A stretch of DNA of 64,000 nucleotides from Ascidia mentula (taxonomy: Eukaryota > Chordata > Ascidiacea > Phlebobranchia > Ascidiidae), in the NCBI GenBank assembly GCA_947561715.1, contig OX387202.1, positions 620,001 through 684,000 on the forward strand. The letters run 5' to 3'. The stretch's first letter is position 1. The number at the start of each line of letters is the position of its first letter. Below the pieces are notes generated by a model, which had not been told where the DNA came from, searched no databases, and worked only from the letters and a program-made list of their open reading frames with translations. The translations under genes and the position numbers were made by a program. Positions 45,780 through 58,029 of this stretch are shown here, piece after piece.

Positions 45780-47030
45780 TTGTATCAGAATGATTGACGG
45801 AGGTAAACCGATTCCTGACCATAAAAGTTAAACGACGGCAACTTGCAGCCACTTGCATTCTTTAGCCGCTGGGGACGTCCGAAATCAAACACAGCGCATT
45901 TGATCGTGAGCTGTTGGCACTTTACCCAGCAATCAGATGTTTACAATACTTTATTGATGGGCGAAATTTTACTGCGTAAACAGACAATAAACCTCACACT
46001 TTTGGTTTGGAAAAAAACGCAGAGCTTTGGTCCGAACGTCAACAGCGACCTCGGCGATATCGGAGTTCACCACTGATGTGCAGCAAATCAACGAGAAATG
46101 CAATAAAGTCGCCGATACCCTTTCGCGTGCTACCATGTCTACTTTGCAAACGCCAACCTTGGATTTCGACTTTGAAGCTTTGTCAACCGTGCAAAAAACT
46201 CACGAGGTACAGATGTATCGTCAGCTTTGAAAGGTCTTGATTTTCAGGATATTACGATTTCAGGTGTTAAGCTTTTATGCGACGTGTTCCAGCAACATGG
46301 ACGAAAAGTGTGTTTGACGTTATTCACGCACTTTCGCACCCATCTATCCGCATCACCAAGCAGCTTATTACTTCCAAATTTGATAGGATTGGATTGTGCA
46401 AACAAGTGTGTTTATGGGCAAGGCAGTGTTTCTTATGCCAGCGAGCCAAAGTACAACAGCAACACGAAAGCACCGCGAAAGGATCCACGTCCGTCAAACG
46501 GTTTCAGTCACGTTAACATTGACATGGTAGGGCCATTACCACAATGTCAAGGAAATATGTATTTACCAACGGTGGTAGACCATTTCACTTCCCATGCAGG
46601 ATTATGTGCGCACGCATTGAATATCCCGTTTCGGTATTCCAGCCCACATGTCTACCTTTGGTATTGTTGGGAATACGAACTACCCCCATGTTGAGACATA
46701 ACAATGTTCGCGTCAGCGTTCCAAAATACATCAAGACGAGAGAATATGTGGTTGTTCGATGCGACACCCACCGACCTCCTTTAACGACTCCTTACGGTCC
46801 CGTTAAGTCGTTTAACCCTGATATTGGCGGTCGCGACCTACACGTATCCATCAATTGCCTGAAGCCAGTGTACGTTGACTTGTCCTTGCCAGTTCAGGTA
46901 GCGCGCCCAGGTCCGCCGGGAAGACCTCGACGTCACGAACGCCCACCAGCAAGTTACCAGGCGTGTCGACTGACCGCTACTGGAGGGGGGTACTGTGGCG
47001 ACGTTATTGAACGTGCCACAAACTGAGTGC
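45780..47030 (+). mobile_element. Ty3/gypsy pol fossil (RNase H to integrase)
   Basis: Reading the plus strand, the order is an RNase H part (LQPLAFFSR, then KVADTLSRA), the integrase zinc-binding part (FDVIHALSHPSIRITKQLI, CFLCQRAK), the start of the catalytic core (NIDMVGPLP) and the integrase C-terminal part (RPPLTTPYGPVK, GGRDLHVSINCLKPVYVD). The 5' part of the element (gag, protease, RT) is not next to it. It is broken, with roughly five or more breaks, and no terminal repeats were found. Confidence 0.83.
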
Positions 47031-47740
47031 ACCGAAGCGTGCAATGTGCCTTTTTCTCACATATATTTGTTAAACCGCAGTTCACTTCAAATTTTTCTGA
47101 GACGCTCAAGATAAAAGCTGTTACCGCATTGGTGTGATGAAATGAAAAGGGATAAATTTATGCAAACAATACCAAGGGACAACGGTGAAAAGACGATTGT
47201 GCAATTGTGAAGGAATAATGATGGATGGAATGAAGACAGTTTAGTGTTTGCCTCTGTTTCGCATGAATCGACAGGGTTTCCCTACTTAAATTTGCTGAAT
47301 GGAAGATTTGTGCGCAAACTGTTGAACAGATTTGTACTGAACATAGCGTATGTGAAAATACCAACGTCACTAACTATAGTAAGCTACTTCAACAAGACTC
47401 AGTTTGTGTTACACGATAAAACTTAATGACTTTGCTCAGGATGTCAATGGGAATGAGCGGACGTATCATATGAACATTTCGGATGAGTTTGCGTGAAACC
47501 TACGATAAAACTTTGGACGAACAGACGACCGGTTGCTCCCAGGTAAGTGTTATGGTTGGCGACAGTGATACCAACGATGCGTGACGATGAGGAGTTACTG
47601 GGAATCAAGTTGGACCGAAACCCGACGACCGAAACAATTTTACATGTTTTTGTGCAAACAATACTTTTCTATTTTTTAACATTTCAGTTATTTTGTTTGT
47701 TTCAAGACACCTCAATATTTCACTGATATTCATTTTTACA
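47031..47740. other. Repeat-rich spacer
   Basis: It contains a stretch near 47420-47520 (GGATGTCAATGGGAATGAGC) that is repeated at 53990-54150. Another near 47555-47640 recurs at 50985-51060. No host exon was seen. Confidence 0.4.
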
Positions 47741-47884
47741 ACTTTACACCCCTTGATTTTAAAGGTGGCATTTAAATAACCAAAAGTCTGTAACTTTCTT
47801 TCCGTGCGTTGGATTTTTGATCGCGACACTCACAAAAGTTCGTGTGTGTTGGATGAATTCCGACTAAGATATGAAATCACTCAC

Positions 47885-48046
47885 CGGTTTCTTCAACAGT
47901 TTGATCTTCCACGATAGATGTTTGGCACCAACACTTGTCAGACCGCATCCACCCAGCCACACTCGTTCAATGTTTCGAATGCAGTCGGCCACGTAAACTG
48001 CACCACGGTCTTCTATATTGTTGCCCGTGAGGTTGAGCATCTTCAG
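47885..48046 (-). CDS. LRR exon of an NLR-like gene
   Basis: One exon of 162 bases, phase 0 at both ends, acceptor CAG and donor GTGAG. It encodes LKMLNLTGNNIEDRGAVYVA, DCIRNIERVWLGGCGLTSVG and AKHLSWKIKLLKKP. Each such exon is one ribonuclease-inhibitor-type leucine-rich repeat. It lies in a duplicated block shared with 52059-52220 and 53308-53469; TCGTGGAAG here replaces the usual SEK or FEK residues. Confidence 0.72.
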
Positions 48047-48704
48047 CTGAATGAAATAACATCAATGTTAAACAAAGTGTGAATAACAACACAGATAAGT
48101 GATATCAAAAACAATAAGTTGAAAACACGAATCAAACAAGTAATAATTATATTTAGTCAAGCGCGAATAATTCTTATCCCTATTTAAATAAATCCGATTG
48201 ATTTAATGAATAGAAACTGGGACAGACGAAGTAATTGTGAGGTTTGTATCAGATGATGGAGGTAAATCGATTTCTGATAATAGGGAGTTTTGTTTGCCAA
48301 CAATCGCCTTCTTGTTATTTGTGATAACATAAAGGGCCATTGTTTTGTAGGCATCGCATTTAACGTGTCACAAACTGTGTGCATTTTACCCATGTGTTTT
48401 TCGCACTAACACGGGGATTACAGGATTCTCGTGAAGTCTAAACCTTTCCGACATTTATCAAGTTACAGCCAAAGCTTTGTTGCATCCGATTAATCCTGTT
48501 TGGACTCGCATAGCCCAGCCGCTTTGGAGGTTTTGGTGCAATCATATGAACCTTGAATAAAAGCTGAACAGTAATAATTCAGAAAGAATTGAGACGCAAA
48601 CGAATTAGCTGAAGAACTAACAGCCACTGTCGGGCGATGCAGGTCGAAATCAACGAACTGAAATAGGACCAGGAGATTAACTGCCAAATTTAGTCAATTC
48701 CGCT

Positions 48705-49430
48705 GAATATTAGCCACCCTAGTTTCAAACATGTGTTATCGTGCAGTAATGAAAAACTAAAAGACATACGCAAAGTCGATTTTCACTGCTCATGTTCTGC
48801 AGAGCTTGTGTGTAAAATTACAGTCGCTTAATTTAAAAATGTTCAAATGACTCGCGAATAACTGTCAAAATTAGTCAAATTCGCCTCAGCCACCCTAATT
48901 TCAAACATGCGTTTTCGCACAGGAACAAAAAAGTAAAGGACATACGCAAAGTCGATTTTCACTGCTCGTTTTCTACTTGACTGTAGTATTTGTTTGTAAA
49001 ATTTCAAGTCGCTTGATTAAAAATGACTCCTTACGATCCTTTCAAGGTTTTGCAGCGAGCTGGCCAAACAATTTAACCCTAATATGATGTTGGCAGATAT
49101 ACACAGACAACGCCTTGCACATACGCGTTTGCAGAGAAGCTGCCCAAGAAGAAAGGCTTTTATTTGACTCCACAGCTGATGACTGTTGCCAACGTTTCAA
49201 TTATTGGCGGCTTTTCCTCGTTTATCCACGCCTCAGTTTTGCGGCTCCATTTAAACTTGATATTGGCGGTCGCGACCAACACGTATCCATCAATCGGCTG
49301 AAGCCAGCGCACGTTGACTTGTCCGTGCCAGTTGAGGTAGCGCGCCCCAGGCCGTCGGGAAGACCTCGACGTCACGTACGCCCACCAGAACGTTACGTTG
49401 CGCACAAATAAATGTACAACTACAACAAAC
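48705..49430 (+). mobile_element. Ty3/gypsy pol 3'-end fossil with tandem flank repeat
   Basis: Two tandem copies of a unit of about 183 bp (GCCACCCTAGTTTCAAACA at about 48709, a variant at about 48891) precede an integrase C-terminal piece (GGRDQHVSINRLKPAHVDLS). It is broken. The whole arrangement recurs at 50245-50905, so the block was duplicated after the element decayed. Confidence 0.65.
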
Positions 49431-50244
49431 CCATTTCAAAAGCTTCTACGTCATCTTAATTAAGCAGAAAACTGCACTAAAGTAGCGGCGACCAATAATC
49501 GTAAACCTTTTTCGCTGTAGCGAATTTGTTGTCACACAAGTTATCCTGGTACAACAAAGTTTTGTTTCATTAGGAATGCGTCTTATATTGAAGATACAAC
49601 ATAGTTTCAAATATTAAAACACCTACATTGCGTTGCCTCAAAGATCGGGGCAAGGAAACGTGCAAGTAAATCGCTTTTCGGTGTGTGACAATCGTATTAG
49701 AATTTCAGTTAATTCTCTCTGTGTGTTAATGTGCCGTTAAAAAAATACAGCAAGACAACTTACAATCGTTGTTATTGTGTTCCTGTCACGAAATTACGCT
49801 GGTCCGAGATGCCGGATTCGCCTGACTCCCAAATGTATTAATTTCGTATATTCTTTACGCATTTTTCTCCCCGCCCGATTTTACCTTGGCACGCCGAAGG
49901 CGGTTAAATTCGGTTAACTTCTATTTGGTTAAAATAGTTTAATTGGCTCTTTTGCACATATATGATTTGTTGAGATTAATTAAAGCGTTGTACATAACTT
50001 TTTTATTTTACCTTTTTCTATTATTTTCTATTAGCCAAATATTTTTGCATAATGTCATGGCAAGATGTATTTACTCGCGGTGGTAGACCGTTTTACTCGC
50101 AGGCAAGAGGAAATTCCCATGCAGGATTACGTGCGCCCGCGCTTTCATCTACCATTGAATATTTCCTGTGGCGGCGTCATTATACGTTCTACAAACTGTG
50201 AGCACCGTAGCGTGACGACGATCGAAACTTGATGCAACTAAGCA
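49431..50244. other. Spacer, no gene recognised
   Basis: It holds scraps of the nearby Ty3/gypsy family (around 50080-50160) and a stretch shared with 45100. No host exon was seen. Confidence 0.35.
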
Positions 50245-50905
50245 ACGTTAGCCACCCTAGTTTCAAACACGGGTTATCGCGCAGGAATAAAAAACTAATA
50301 GACATCCGCAAAGTCGATTTTCACTATTTGTTTTCTGCAGAGCTTGTGTGTAAAATTTCAGTCGCCTAATTTAAAAAAGTTTAAATGACTCGCGAATGAC
50401 TGTCAAAATCAGTCAATTCCGCAAACCTTGGCCACCCTAGTTTCAAACATGTGTTTTCGGACAAGAATAAAAACTAAAAGACATTCGATTTTCACTGCTC
50501 GTTTTCCACTTGACTCTAGTATTTGTTTGTGAAATTTCAAGTCGCTTGATTAAAAATGACTGCTTACGATCCCCTTTAAGGTTTTGCAGCGAGCTGGCCA
50601 AAAAATTTAACCCCAATATGATGTTGGCAGATATACACAGACAACGCCTTGCACATACGCGTTTGCAGAGAAGCTGCCCAAGAAGAAATGTTTATATTTG
50701 ATCCACAGCTGATGACTGTTGCCAACGTTTCAATTATTGGCGGCCTTTCCTCGTTTATCCACGCCTCAGTTTTCCGGCTCCATTTAAACTTGATATTGGC
50801 GGTCGCGACCAACACGTATCCATCAATCGGCTGAAGCCAGCGCACGTTGACTTGTCCGTGCCAGTTCAGGTAGCGCGCCCCAGGCCACCGAGAAGACCTC
50901 GATTG
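50245..50905 (+). mobile_element. Ty3/gypsy pol 3'-end fossil, second copy
   Basis: Near copy of 48705-49430: two units of the same tandem flank repeat, then the integrase C-terminal piece with GGRDQHVSINRLKPAHVDLS. Broken fossil. Confidence 0.65.
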
Positions 50906-51924
50906 TGATTAGATCAAAGGAATGGAACCAAAGGAAGTTCAGTCTTTGGTTGTTCCCAGTGAGTGTTATAGATGGCGATGGTGATACCAACGATGCGTGA
51001 CGATGAGGAGTTTCTGGGAATCAAGTTGGACCGAAACCCGACGACCGAACAAATGTTACAAGTGGTTGTGCAAACAATTCTTCTCTATTCTTTAACATCT
51101 CTATCGATTTGATTGATTTAACACACCTTAATTTAATCACTGATTTTTCTCTGTTTATTTCATTGATTATTGATTATTATTTATTTTATTTGGCTTTGTA
51201 AACGCATTTTTCCTCCTAATTTTACGAGTCTTTAATACAAAGAGAGCCGCTATTTTTCGTGTGGCTTCTTGCTTTGCTTTTAGCGGTGATTCGTTATTGC
51301 AGGTTAACCAAAACTAGAAGCAAGTTGAAGTTGGACACAGTTATGTTATGTCAAAGTTCGGGTTCCGGTGTAGTACGTAGAATGTACACAAGAGTTGAGA
51401 TCCTGATTTCTGGGGAAGAAGCAGAGGAGCAGTAGGTGGGTAACGTGAAGAGGGCGAGCGAACTGTTGCCATCCTTCCTTTATGCGGCGCAACCAGGCTT
51501 CACCGCCTAAATGTGACGAAGGGACTCCCATGGGTGTGATTGTGTTGCCTTATTTTGGAGAGCTATCTGACACCATGATGCGTCCTCTTACAGATTTTCA
51601 CATCCAAGTGTTTAAACGCCCGCCTGTTACATTACGTTCTTCGGACTGCGCAGGAGATATGCCCTATGTGTGAGTTGTGGTGTACTAAACACACTGCGGC
51701 AACTTCGACATGGTCGATATTGGTGAGACTGACCGCGCATTACGAACACGACTGAAGAAACATCAGCGTGACGTAATTACCTGACAGAAGTCTACGGGGA
51801 CAACGCGATAGCAGTATAATAACTGGATTGGTGTGGAGCATGTAGCGACTTGGTGTATAGTACAGATCCAAAAAAGTCATGATCTTCAGAATGTCTCTAA
51901 ATTATAGTTGGGGTATACATAGCG
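50906..51924. other. Spacer, no gene recognised
   Basis: 50985-51060 repeats 47560-47640. The frame at 51482-51673 and its reverse at 51346-51531 match nothing I know. Confidence 0.35.
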
Positions 51925-52058
51925 ATATGGCGACAGTCGGCATTTAAACAACTAAGCCTGTAACTTTCTTTCGTTTCGTGCGTTGGATTTTTGCTCGCGA
52001 CACTCACAAAAGTTCGTGTGTGTTGGATGAATCCCGACTAAGACATGAAATCACTCAC

Positions 52059-52220
52059 CGGTTTCTTCAACAGTTTAATCTTCTCGGATAGATGTTTGAC
52101 ACCAACACTTGTCAGGCCGCATCTACGCAGATACACTTGTTCAATGTTTCGGATGCAGTCGGCCACGTAAACCGCTCCACGGTCTTCTATATTGTTGCCG
52201 GAGAGGTTGAGCTCCTTCAA
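52059..52220 (-). CDS. LRR exon of an NLR-like gene
   Basis: A 162-base exon, phase 0, CAG acceptor and GTGAG donor. It encodes LKELNLSGNNIEDRGAVYVA, DCIRNIEQVYLRRCGLTSVG and VKHLSEKIKLLKKP. It is the best-preserved of the three paralogous LRR exons here. Flanking intron sequence (about 51925-52530) is duplicated at 53180-53780 and partly at 47740-48400, so exon and intron were copied together. Confidence 0.74.
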
Positions 52221-52539
52221 CTGAATTAAATAATATCCAAGTAAATCAAAGTGTGAATAACAACACAGATTAATTATATTAAAAACAATACGTTGAAAAT
52301 ACGAATCAAACAAGTAATAATTATTTCTAGTCAAGAGCGAATATTTCTTATCCCGATTTAAATAAATCAGATTTATTTGAAAGAATTAAAACTGGGACAG
52401 ACGAAGTATTTGTGAGGTTTGTATCAGAATGATTGACGGAGGTAAACCGATTCCTGATAATAATACATCTTACGTCCACCCAGTGTAGAACTAGCTTGTT
52501 AGTTAGACTCGGCGATCCAAGTTATAAGATGACGCTGGT

Positions 52540-52975
52540 TGCCATCAATGCCTTATGTAACCGGCAAACCAACCGGCCTTTTCCTTGCACGCCATTCCAG
52601 CCGAAATTTTCTTATCGACACGAGCGTCAAAGGCAGTGCCATGACTTCTACTGGATTTGAACGACGCACAAACACTAGAGATATTGCATTAAAATCTGCT
52701 TAGTTCGATTGCTGCATCCACCACGGTCACAAGACTGTGACAAAAGAATTTCGCTAAAAAATTTATTTCGGTTGTCCCAGCAACATGGACGAAAAGTGTG
52801 TTTGACGTTATTCATGCACTTTCTCACACATCTATCCGCATCACTAAGCAGCTTATTACCTCCAAGTTTGATTGGCTTAGATTATGCAAGCAAGTGGGTC
52901 TATGGGCGAGGAAAATTCTGTAACGACGTTTACCGCAGTGTTACAACATATACCAAAGTTTGTCCATTTTGTTCA
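52540..52975 (+). mobile_element. Ty3/gypsy fossil fragment (protease and integrase scraps)
   Basis: It shows a protease-type part similar to 40500-40600 and an integrase zinc-binding part similar to 46280-46440. The two are joined without the RT between them, so the piece is rearranged as well as broken. Confidence 0.55.
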
Positions 52976-53307
52976 GAGTTCGTATGTATCTGACAGTCAG
53001 TAACAATGACATGCAATGGGCGATAGAGGAATGTGTCGGGTGATAGAGGAAGGTGTCACCAAACTCTAACAAATTGCATACGAATAACTGAGAAACGATC
53101 CGGGCGCCATGATAGAAGCCATGGACGTTCAGAGAGGTATCATCTAACGAATACAATGGTTAAGCATTACATACCGATATGGCGACAGTAGGCATTACTA
53201 ACTTAGCCTGTAACTTTCTTTCGTTTCGTGCGTTGGATTTTTGCTCGTGACACTGAAAAAGGTCGTTTGTGTTGGGCGAATTCGTACAAGGACATTAAAT
53301 CACTCAC

Positions 53308-53469
53308 CGGATACTTCAACAGTTTAATCTTCTCGAATAGATGTTTGGCACCAACGCTTGTCAGACCGCATGCACTCAGATTCACTTGTTCAATGTTTCG
53401 GATGCATTCGACCACGTAAACCGCACCACGGTCTTCTATACTGTTGCCCCAGAGGTTGAGCTTCTTCAA
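53308..53469 (-). CDS. LRR exon of an NLR-like gene
   Basis: A 162-base exon, phase 0, with LKKLNLWGNSIEDRGAVYVV, ECIRNIEQVNLSACGLTSVG and AKHLFEKIKLLKYP. On the minus strand it follows exon 56962-57228, whose end (LKNLTFVIQRRSKP) normally leads into the first LRR in ascidian NLR proteins. Phases agree. Confidence 0.73.
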
Positions 53470-53984
53470 CTGAATGAAATAATATCCAAGTAAATCAAAG
53501 TGTGAATAACAACACAGATTAGTGATATTAAAAACAATACGTTGAAAATACGAATCAAACAAGTAATAATTATTTTTAATCAAGCGCGAATATTTCTTAT
53601 CCCGATTTAAATAAATCCGATTTATTTAAAAGAATTAAAACTGGGACAGACGAAGTATTTGTGAGGTTTGTATCAGAATGAATGACGGAAGTAAACCGAT
53701 TCCTGATAATAAAACATCTTACGATCACCCAGTGTAGAACTAGCTTGTTAATTTGACTCGGCGATCCAAGTTATAAGATTACAATACAGGGAGTTTTGTT
53801 TGCCAACAATCGCCTTCTTGTTATTTGTGATAAAATAAAGGGCCATTTTATAACATAAAGCGCATGCATTGTAACTGACTCTTTCTGAGCGCTTAAAATA
53901 AAAGCTGCAACCGCAAGCTGCCAAGGTATTTTCGCACAGATGAAACCAACTACGCTTTAGTGCGTTGAAATCAACGCGTGAAAC

Positions 53985-54165
53985 CTGCGATAAAAGCAAA
54001 TGAATTTGCTCGGGATGTCAATGGGAATGAGCGGACGTATCATGTGAACATGTTGGATGAGTTCGCGTTAAACCTGCGATAAAACTTAATGACTTTGCTC
54101 GGGATGTCAATGGGAATGAGCGGACGTATCATGTGAACATGTTGGATGAGTTCACGTGAAACCTG
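53985..54165. repeat. Tandem duplication, 89-bp unit, two copies
   Basis: CTCGGGATGTCAATGGGAAT occurs at about 54009 and again 89 bases later, with GTGAACATGTTGGATGAGTT in both. A third, diverged copy lies at 47430-47510. Confidence 0.75.
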
Positions 54166-55389
54166 GTAATTTGTTTTCGATGTCAATTTCTCGCCAATAA
54201 AAATTGTTGCTTTTCTTTTTCTCCTTCAATTTACCATAGATGTTTTTTTTCTTTTAAAAGTACTCAGCGCATATGATGCTCAAACACTGTGACCACGTTT
54301 ATCGCCGTGTTATTTTGTTAAATTATGAATTAAGTCCATTTTTTCGAGTTTCCCTAATTCAACCATGATCTTTTGAGAAATCTTGATAGTGTTGACTATA
54401 TTTTCAGGTGTGAATTCGTTCACGTTATACGATAATCATTATGATCATTTCAAATATCACGCAGTTTATTATTGAAATAAAATTTCCAACAAAATTCATA
54501 GCATTCGAGGTTAGCGGCTGTGGGCGCGATTTTCTGAACGTGGCAAGCAGCAAAGCTTTCACACCAGTTGCCGTCATGCCTGGACAGCATGATTTTCTTG
54601 CTGATAGCGGTTGACCGCGGAATTAAATCTGATTTCAACTTTTTCGTTAGCTGCAACGATTGTAAGCTAGTTTTCGTTTGACTTGTTGTGATTAATCTAA
54701 GGTGATTTTACCAGCTTTTATTTATAAATTGAGTGTTTGGTGGTAAGTTATCACAAAATATAAATGGCCTTGCGTTAATTAATGTTTGGCTATAATAAAA
54801 TCATTTGGTTTAAAAAATCTTCCAGATCAGGGTCACATCGTCATTTTCCTGTTCCAACAGTAATAGCGAACTAAATAATACAAATGTTCCAAGTAAATGC
54901 TCTGTACATGATTAATTTGATGATTATTATGCTAATCGATAATAACAACTTGTTTTATCGCTTGTTAAAACTAAATGAAGTTTCGTACCAAAGTTTCTAC
55001 GACACAAAGACGCTCAAGGTATTTTAGATATTGAAATGATTTGTCGCGTTGACGCCAACCGCACTGCAGGTGGGAATAGGCGACCGTCATGCATCGCCAG
55101 CCGCAACCGCCAACTGCGATATCGGCGTAAAAAAAAGTCGACACCAAAACTCTTAACAAAAGCACCGACCAGTCGCGTGCAATTGCCGACGCCGATTTGT
55201 TCACGCCTCAAAGACACACTTGTTGTAATATGGTTTAAATCAGTGCTTCGGCAAACGAGGTTAATGTACGTTGCTCTGTATAAACGGGGGTTACAGGATC
55301 GTCGTTTGATCTGAATCATTCGTTGCATGGTCTGTCATTGAAAACTTTGTTAAGGAGACAGCAAAAAAACGGCGTTTCCTTCGTGGAAC
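54166..55389. other. Spacer, no gene recognised
   Basis: A/T-rich sequence up to about 54960, then more GC-rich sequence with overlapping frames on both strands at 55014-55328 that match nothing I know. Confidence 0.35.
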
Positions 55390-56170
55390 ATATTATCACC
55401 CGGACACATTTACAAATCCATTAATCCAGGTGAAGCATGTCGTTTGCATCGCCTGAATGTAATGCCACCGACAAGGGCAAAATCTCAATGATTGCTTGCT
55501 GGAGCAACGCCTTTCCTAAAGTGTTTAAACTAACGCATAAAGAGAACGAATTGAAAAGTCAAGCAAGAATTGTTTATAAACGACCGCCATCTTTGGGAAT
55601 TATTCTGACCAACTACCGGCAACTGACATTGCAAACAGACTGCAGCAGGACTGCGGGGAGTTACGCTTGCAGACGGTGCGCAATGTGCGGACACCATGGC
55701 AACCATAAATCCATGGTCATTGAAACCACCAATTTAACGACAAACACAGGTAAAGAATACAAACAAACTCAACACCTATCCTGTGCAAGTTATGGCATTT
55801 ATATTGTAACGTGCCAAATCTGTCATGAGCAGTAGTTTGGTCAGACAACAAATGGTTTCTCAAAACGATGGAGACCGCACAGTCCAGATTGGAACGTGAC
55901 AATAGGCAAAACGGGGAGTACCGAAAAGACGACCGTGCGCCACCATTAGTAAGCGCACAACCCCTCGTCCGGTCAACACCAGCCCACCGACAGCTCTTTT
56001 GCAGTGACATTTGTGGAACAACCGATGGTCAATATGCTGGATGTTTGCGAGGCCAAATGGTCAAACCAAACGTTTTTGTCATTGCTCTTATGACGTTCTT
56101 TGTTCTGTTTAACCCAAAAAACTGGGGCCGCAACGCCTTCCATTGCTGTATAGTGCACAGACAAGGCAAC
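55390..56170 (+). mobile_element. Penelope-like element fragment with GIY-YIG nuclease
   Basis: The plus strand carries the typical Penelope-like C-terminal order. A cysteine motif (YACRRCAMC) is followed by a TGKEYKQTQHLSCAS stretch. Next come YGIYIVTCQICHEQ and FGQTTNGFSKRW, which make up the GIY-YIG endonuclease, then AVTFVEQPMVNMLDVCEAKW, the usual end. The reading is interrupted and changes frame, so the copy is dead. Only the nuclease end is present; the reverse transcriptase was not found upstream. Confidence 0.75.
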
Positions 56171-56961
56171 AATACAGGACTTTTTGCTTTTTACTTCAGG
56201 TTTATTTTATTTCATTTTATTTGTTTTATTTCATTCTTTTGTTTATTTTACCAATTCCCGGGTAGCTTTTTGTGACTTATTACCAAAATAAACTGGCGAG
56301 CGTGGGTTGATAATAAGAATTAGCATTGCAATTGTTTGATTGGTCATCCCATGAAAACGTTATATATATCCCTCATGAAAGATGTTAAAGGGGTAGATTC
56401 TGGAGAAATTAAGGAACCAGTCACGACCGGAAACATACATGTTTACCACGTGGGTATTTTCACTAAAACAAAATTTGAGCAGTTGGCTTTAGTTTCTTAA
56501 CTATTTTCGTCCTGTGCTCCAATAATTCCATTCAATTTCAGTAGCGCCCCCCTTCAAAAATTACAGCATACTTCATTATTCCGACGAAAACGTGCAGAAA
56601 TTTATAAAAACATGTATGACAAAAACAACTTAAAGTATGTTATGTCACAAACACGAACAACCAAACCCTGCAATTGATGCGAATTTCAATTGATTCCTTG
56701 CAACAACTGGGTATATTCGATGTTATTATGAATAAAACCATAATATGAAACCAAATACACCCACACATTTCAGCCACCAAAAACTAAATAACATGTAACC
56801 CATATGGGGATAACGGTCCAGTCGTTGGAAAACCCTTGCATTTTCCCTGGCAATCAAGGATCGTATGATTTGTCACTCATGAAAAATTTTCATTTGCGTT
56901 TCAAAGTCTCACAACTGGACTAATATCTCACTGGTATAAAAATACATAAACAACATCTTAC
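56171..56961. other. Spacer, no gene recognised
   Basis: A/T-rich stretch with several TTTATTTCATTTTATTTGTT-like runs at 56200-56250. No exon before the NLR exon at 56962. Confidence 0.4.
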
Positions 56962-57228
56962 CGGTTTGCTTCTCCTTTGAATCACGAAGGTGAGATTCTT
57001 GAGGTCGGTCGGGAGGAGCGATGAGTTACTGAGGTCGATCTCATCAGGGAGTAAGGAGGACACGATTGATGTTATCTCCTCATCGTTCGCTTCATGCGCC
57101 CAGCTGCAACATCGAAGTATCGCTTGATTGGTCGGTTTCCCCATATACGACGATGCGAGATTCTTCAGCAGCTTCTTCTTAGCTTCCTTGGTACATTTCA
57201 AACAAATCAAATTAGTAGAGCTTGAATC
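56962..57228 (-). CDS. NLR-like exon: helical region before the LRRs
   Basis: A 267-base exon (89 codons, phase 0), CAG acceptor and GTAAGA donor. Its residues include KKKLLKNLASSYMGKPTNQ, AILRCCSWAHEANDEEITS and LLPTDLKNLTFVIQ. This is the helical segment between the NACHT ATPase and the first LRR in ascidian NLR proteins, matched from family memory. The NACHT domain itself was not found in the window, so the gene may be a 3' remnant or its 5' part may lie beyond the Ty3/gypsy and satellite DNA. Confidence 0.68.
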
Positions 57229-57440
57229 CTGCGTCGTCACTGAATGTTTTAATTGAAAAACAACTTAATTTGCCGAAGTTACCTAAAATGTGACCCTGCT
57301 TTATTGGTTATGTTGTTTTACGTCAGTCGGCTCTTCTTATAAAACAAATAAACCTAACGCATAACACCTCTAGTACGCTGATATTTTCATGCATATTGAA
57401 CGCATTCATTGCAAAACAAACATAAATGCTGTTCCTTTCG

Positions 57441-57507
57441 GCCAGTCGGCCACGTAAACCGCACCACGATCTTCAATATTGTTGTCAGAGAGATCGATCA
57501 GTTTTAG
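57441..57507 (-). pseudogene. Truncated LRR exon
   Basis: After a CAG acceptor the minus strand reads LKLIDLSDNNIEDRGAVYVA, then breaks off at AD where the paralogous exons continue with CIRNIE. The rest of the exon and its donor are gone. Because it lies 5' of the pre-LRR exon at 56962-57228, it must come from another copy of the gene. Confidence 0.7.
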
Positions 57508-57826
57508 CTGAACGAGGTAATATCAAATGTGAATAACAACAATACAAATGGGTGGTATTGAAACTATAGTTTGACAACGCGAAACAAAATAATAATAATT
57601 ATTTAACTTTGGCACAAATATTTTTTCTCCCGATATAAATAAATGTCTCATTACGCAGAAAACTTAAAAGTTGATGTTTGTGTACTCGTGTGGAACACAC
57701 GACGATGTAATTGTGGGCTTTGTATCAGATTGAATGACGGAGGTTTCCTGATGATAAAACTTTTAACGACAAATCAATTCAGAACCCACTGTAAAACCAG
57801 CTTGCTGGAATATTGCACTGTGTGTA

Positions 57827-58029
57827 GAACTAGCTTGCAGGTTGTGAACTAGCTTGCAGGTTGTGAACTAGCTTGCAGGTTGTGAACTAGCTTGCAGGTT
57901 GTGAACTAGCTTGCAGGTTGTGAACTAGCTTGCAGGTTGTGAACTAGCTTGCAGGTTGTGAACTAGCTTGCAGGTTGTGAACTAGCTTGCAGGTTGTGAA
58001 CTAGCTTGCAGGTTGTGAACTAGCTTGCA
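57827..58029. repeat. 19-bp minisatellite, 10.7 copies
   Basis: The perfect unit is GAACTAGCTTGCAGGTTGT. The seed GTAGAACTAGCTTG is present once in the flank of each LRR duplicon (about 52485 and 53730), so the array grew from a single copy in that flank. Confidence 0.97.
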
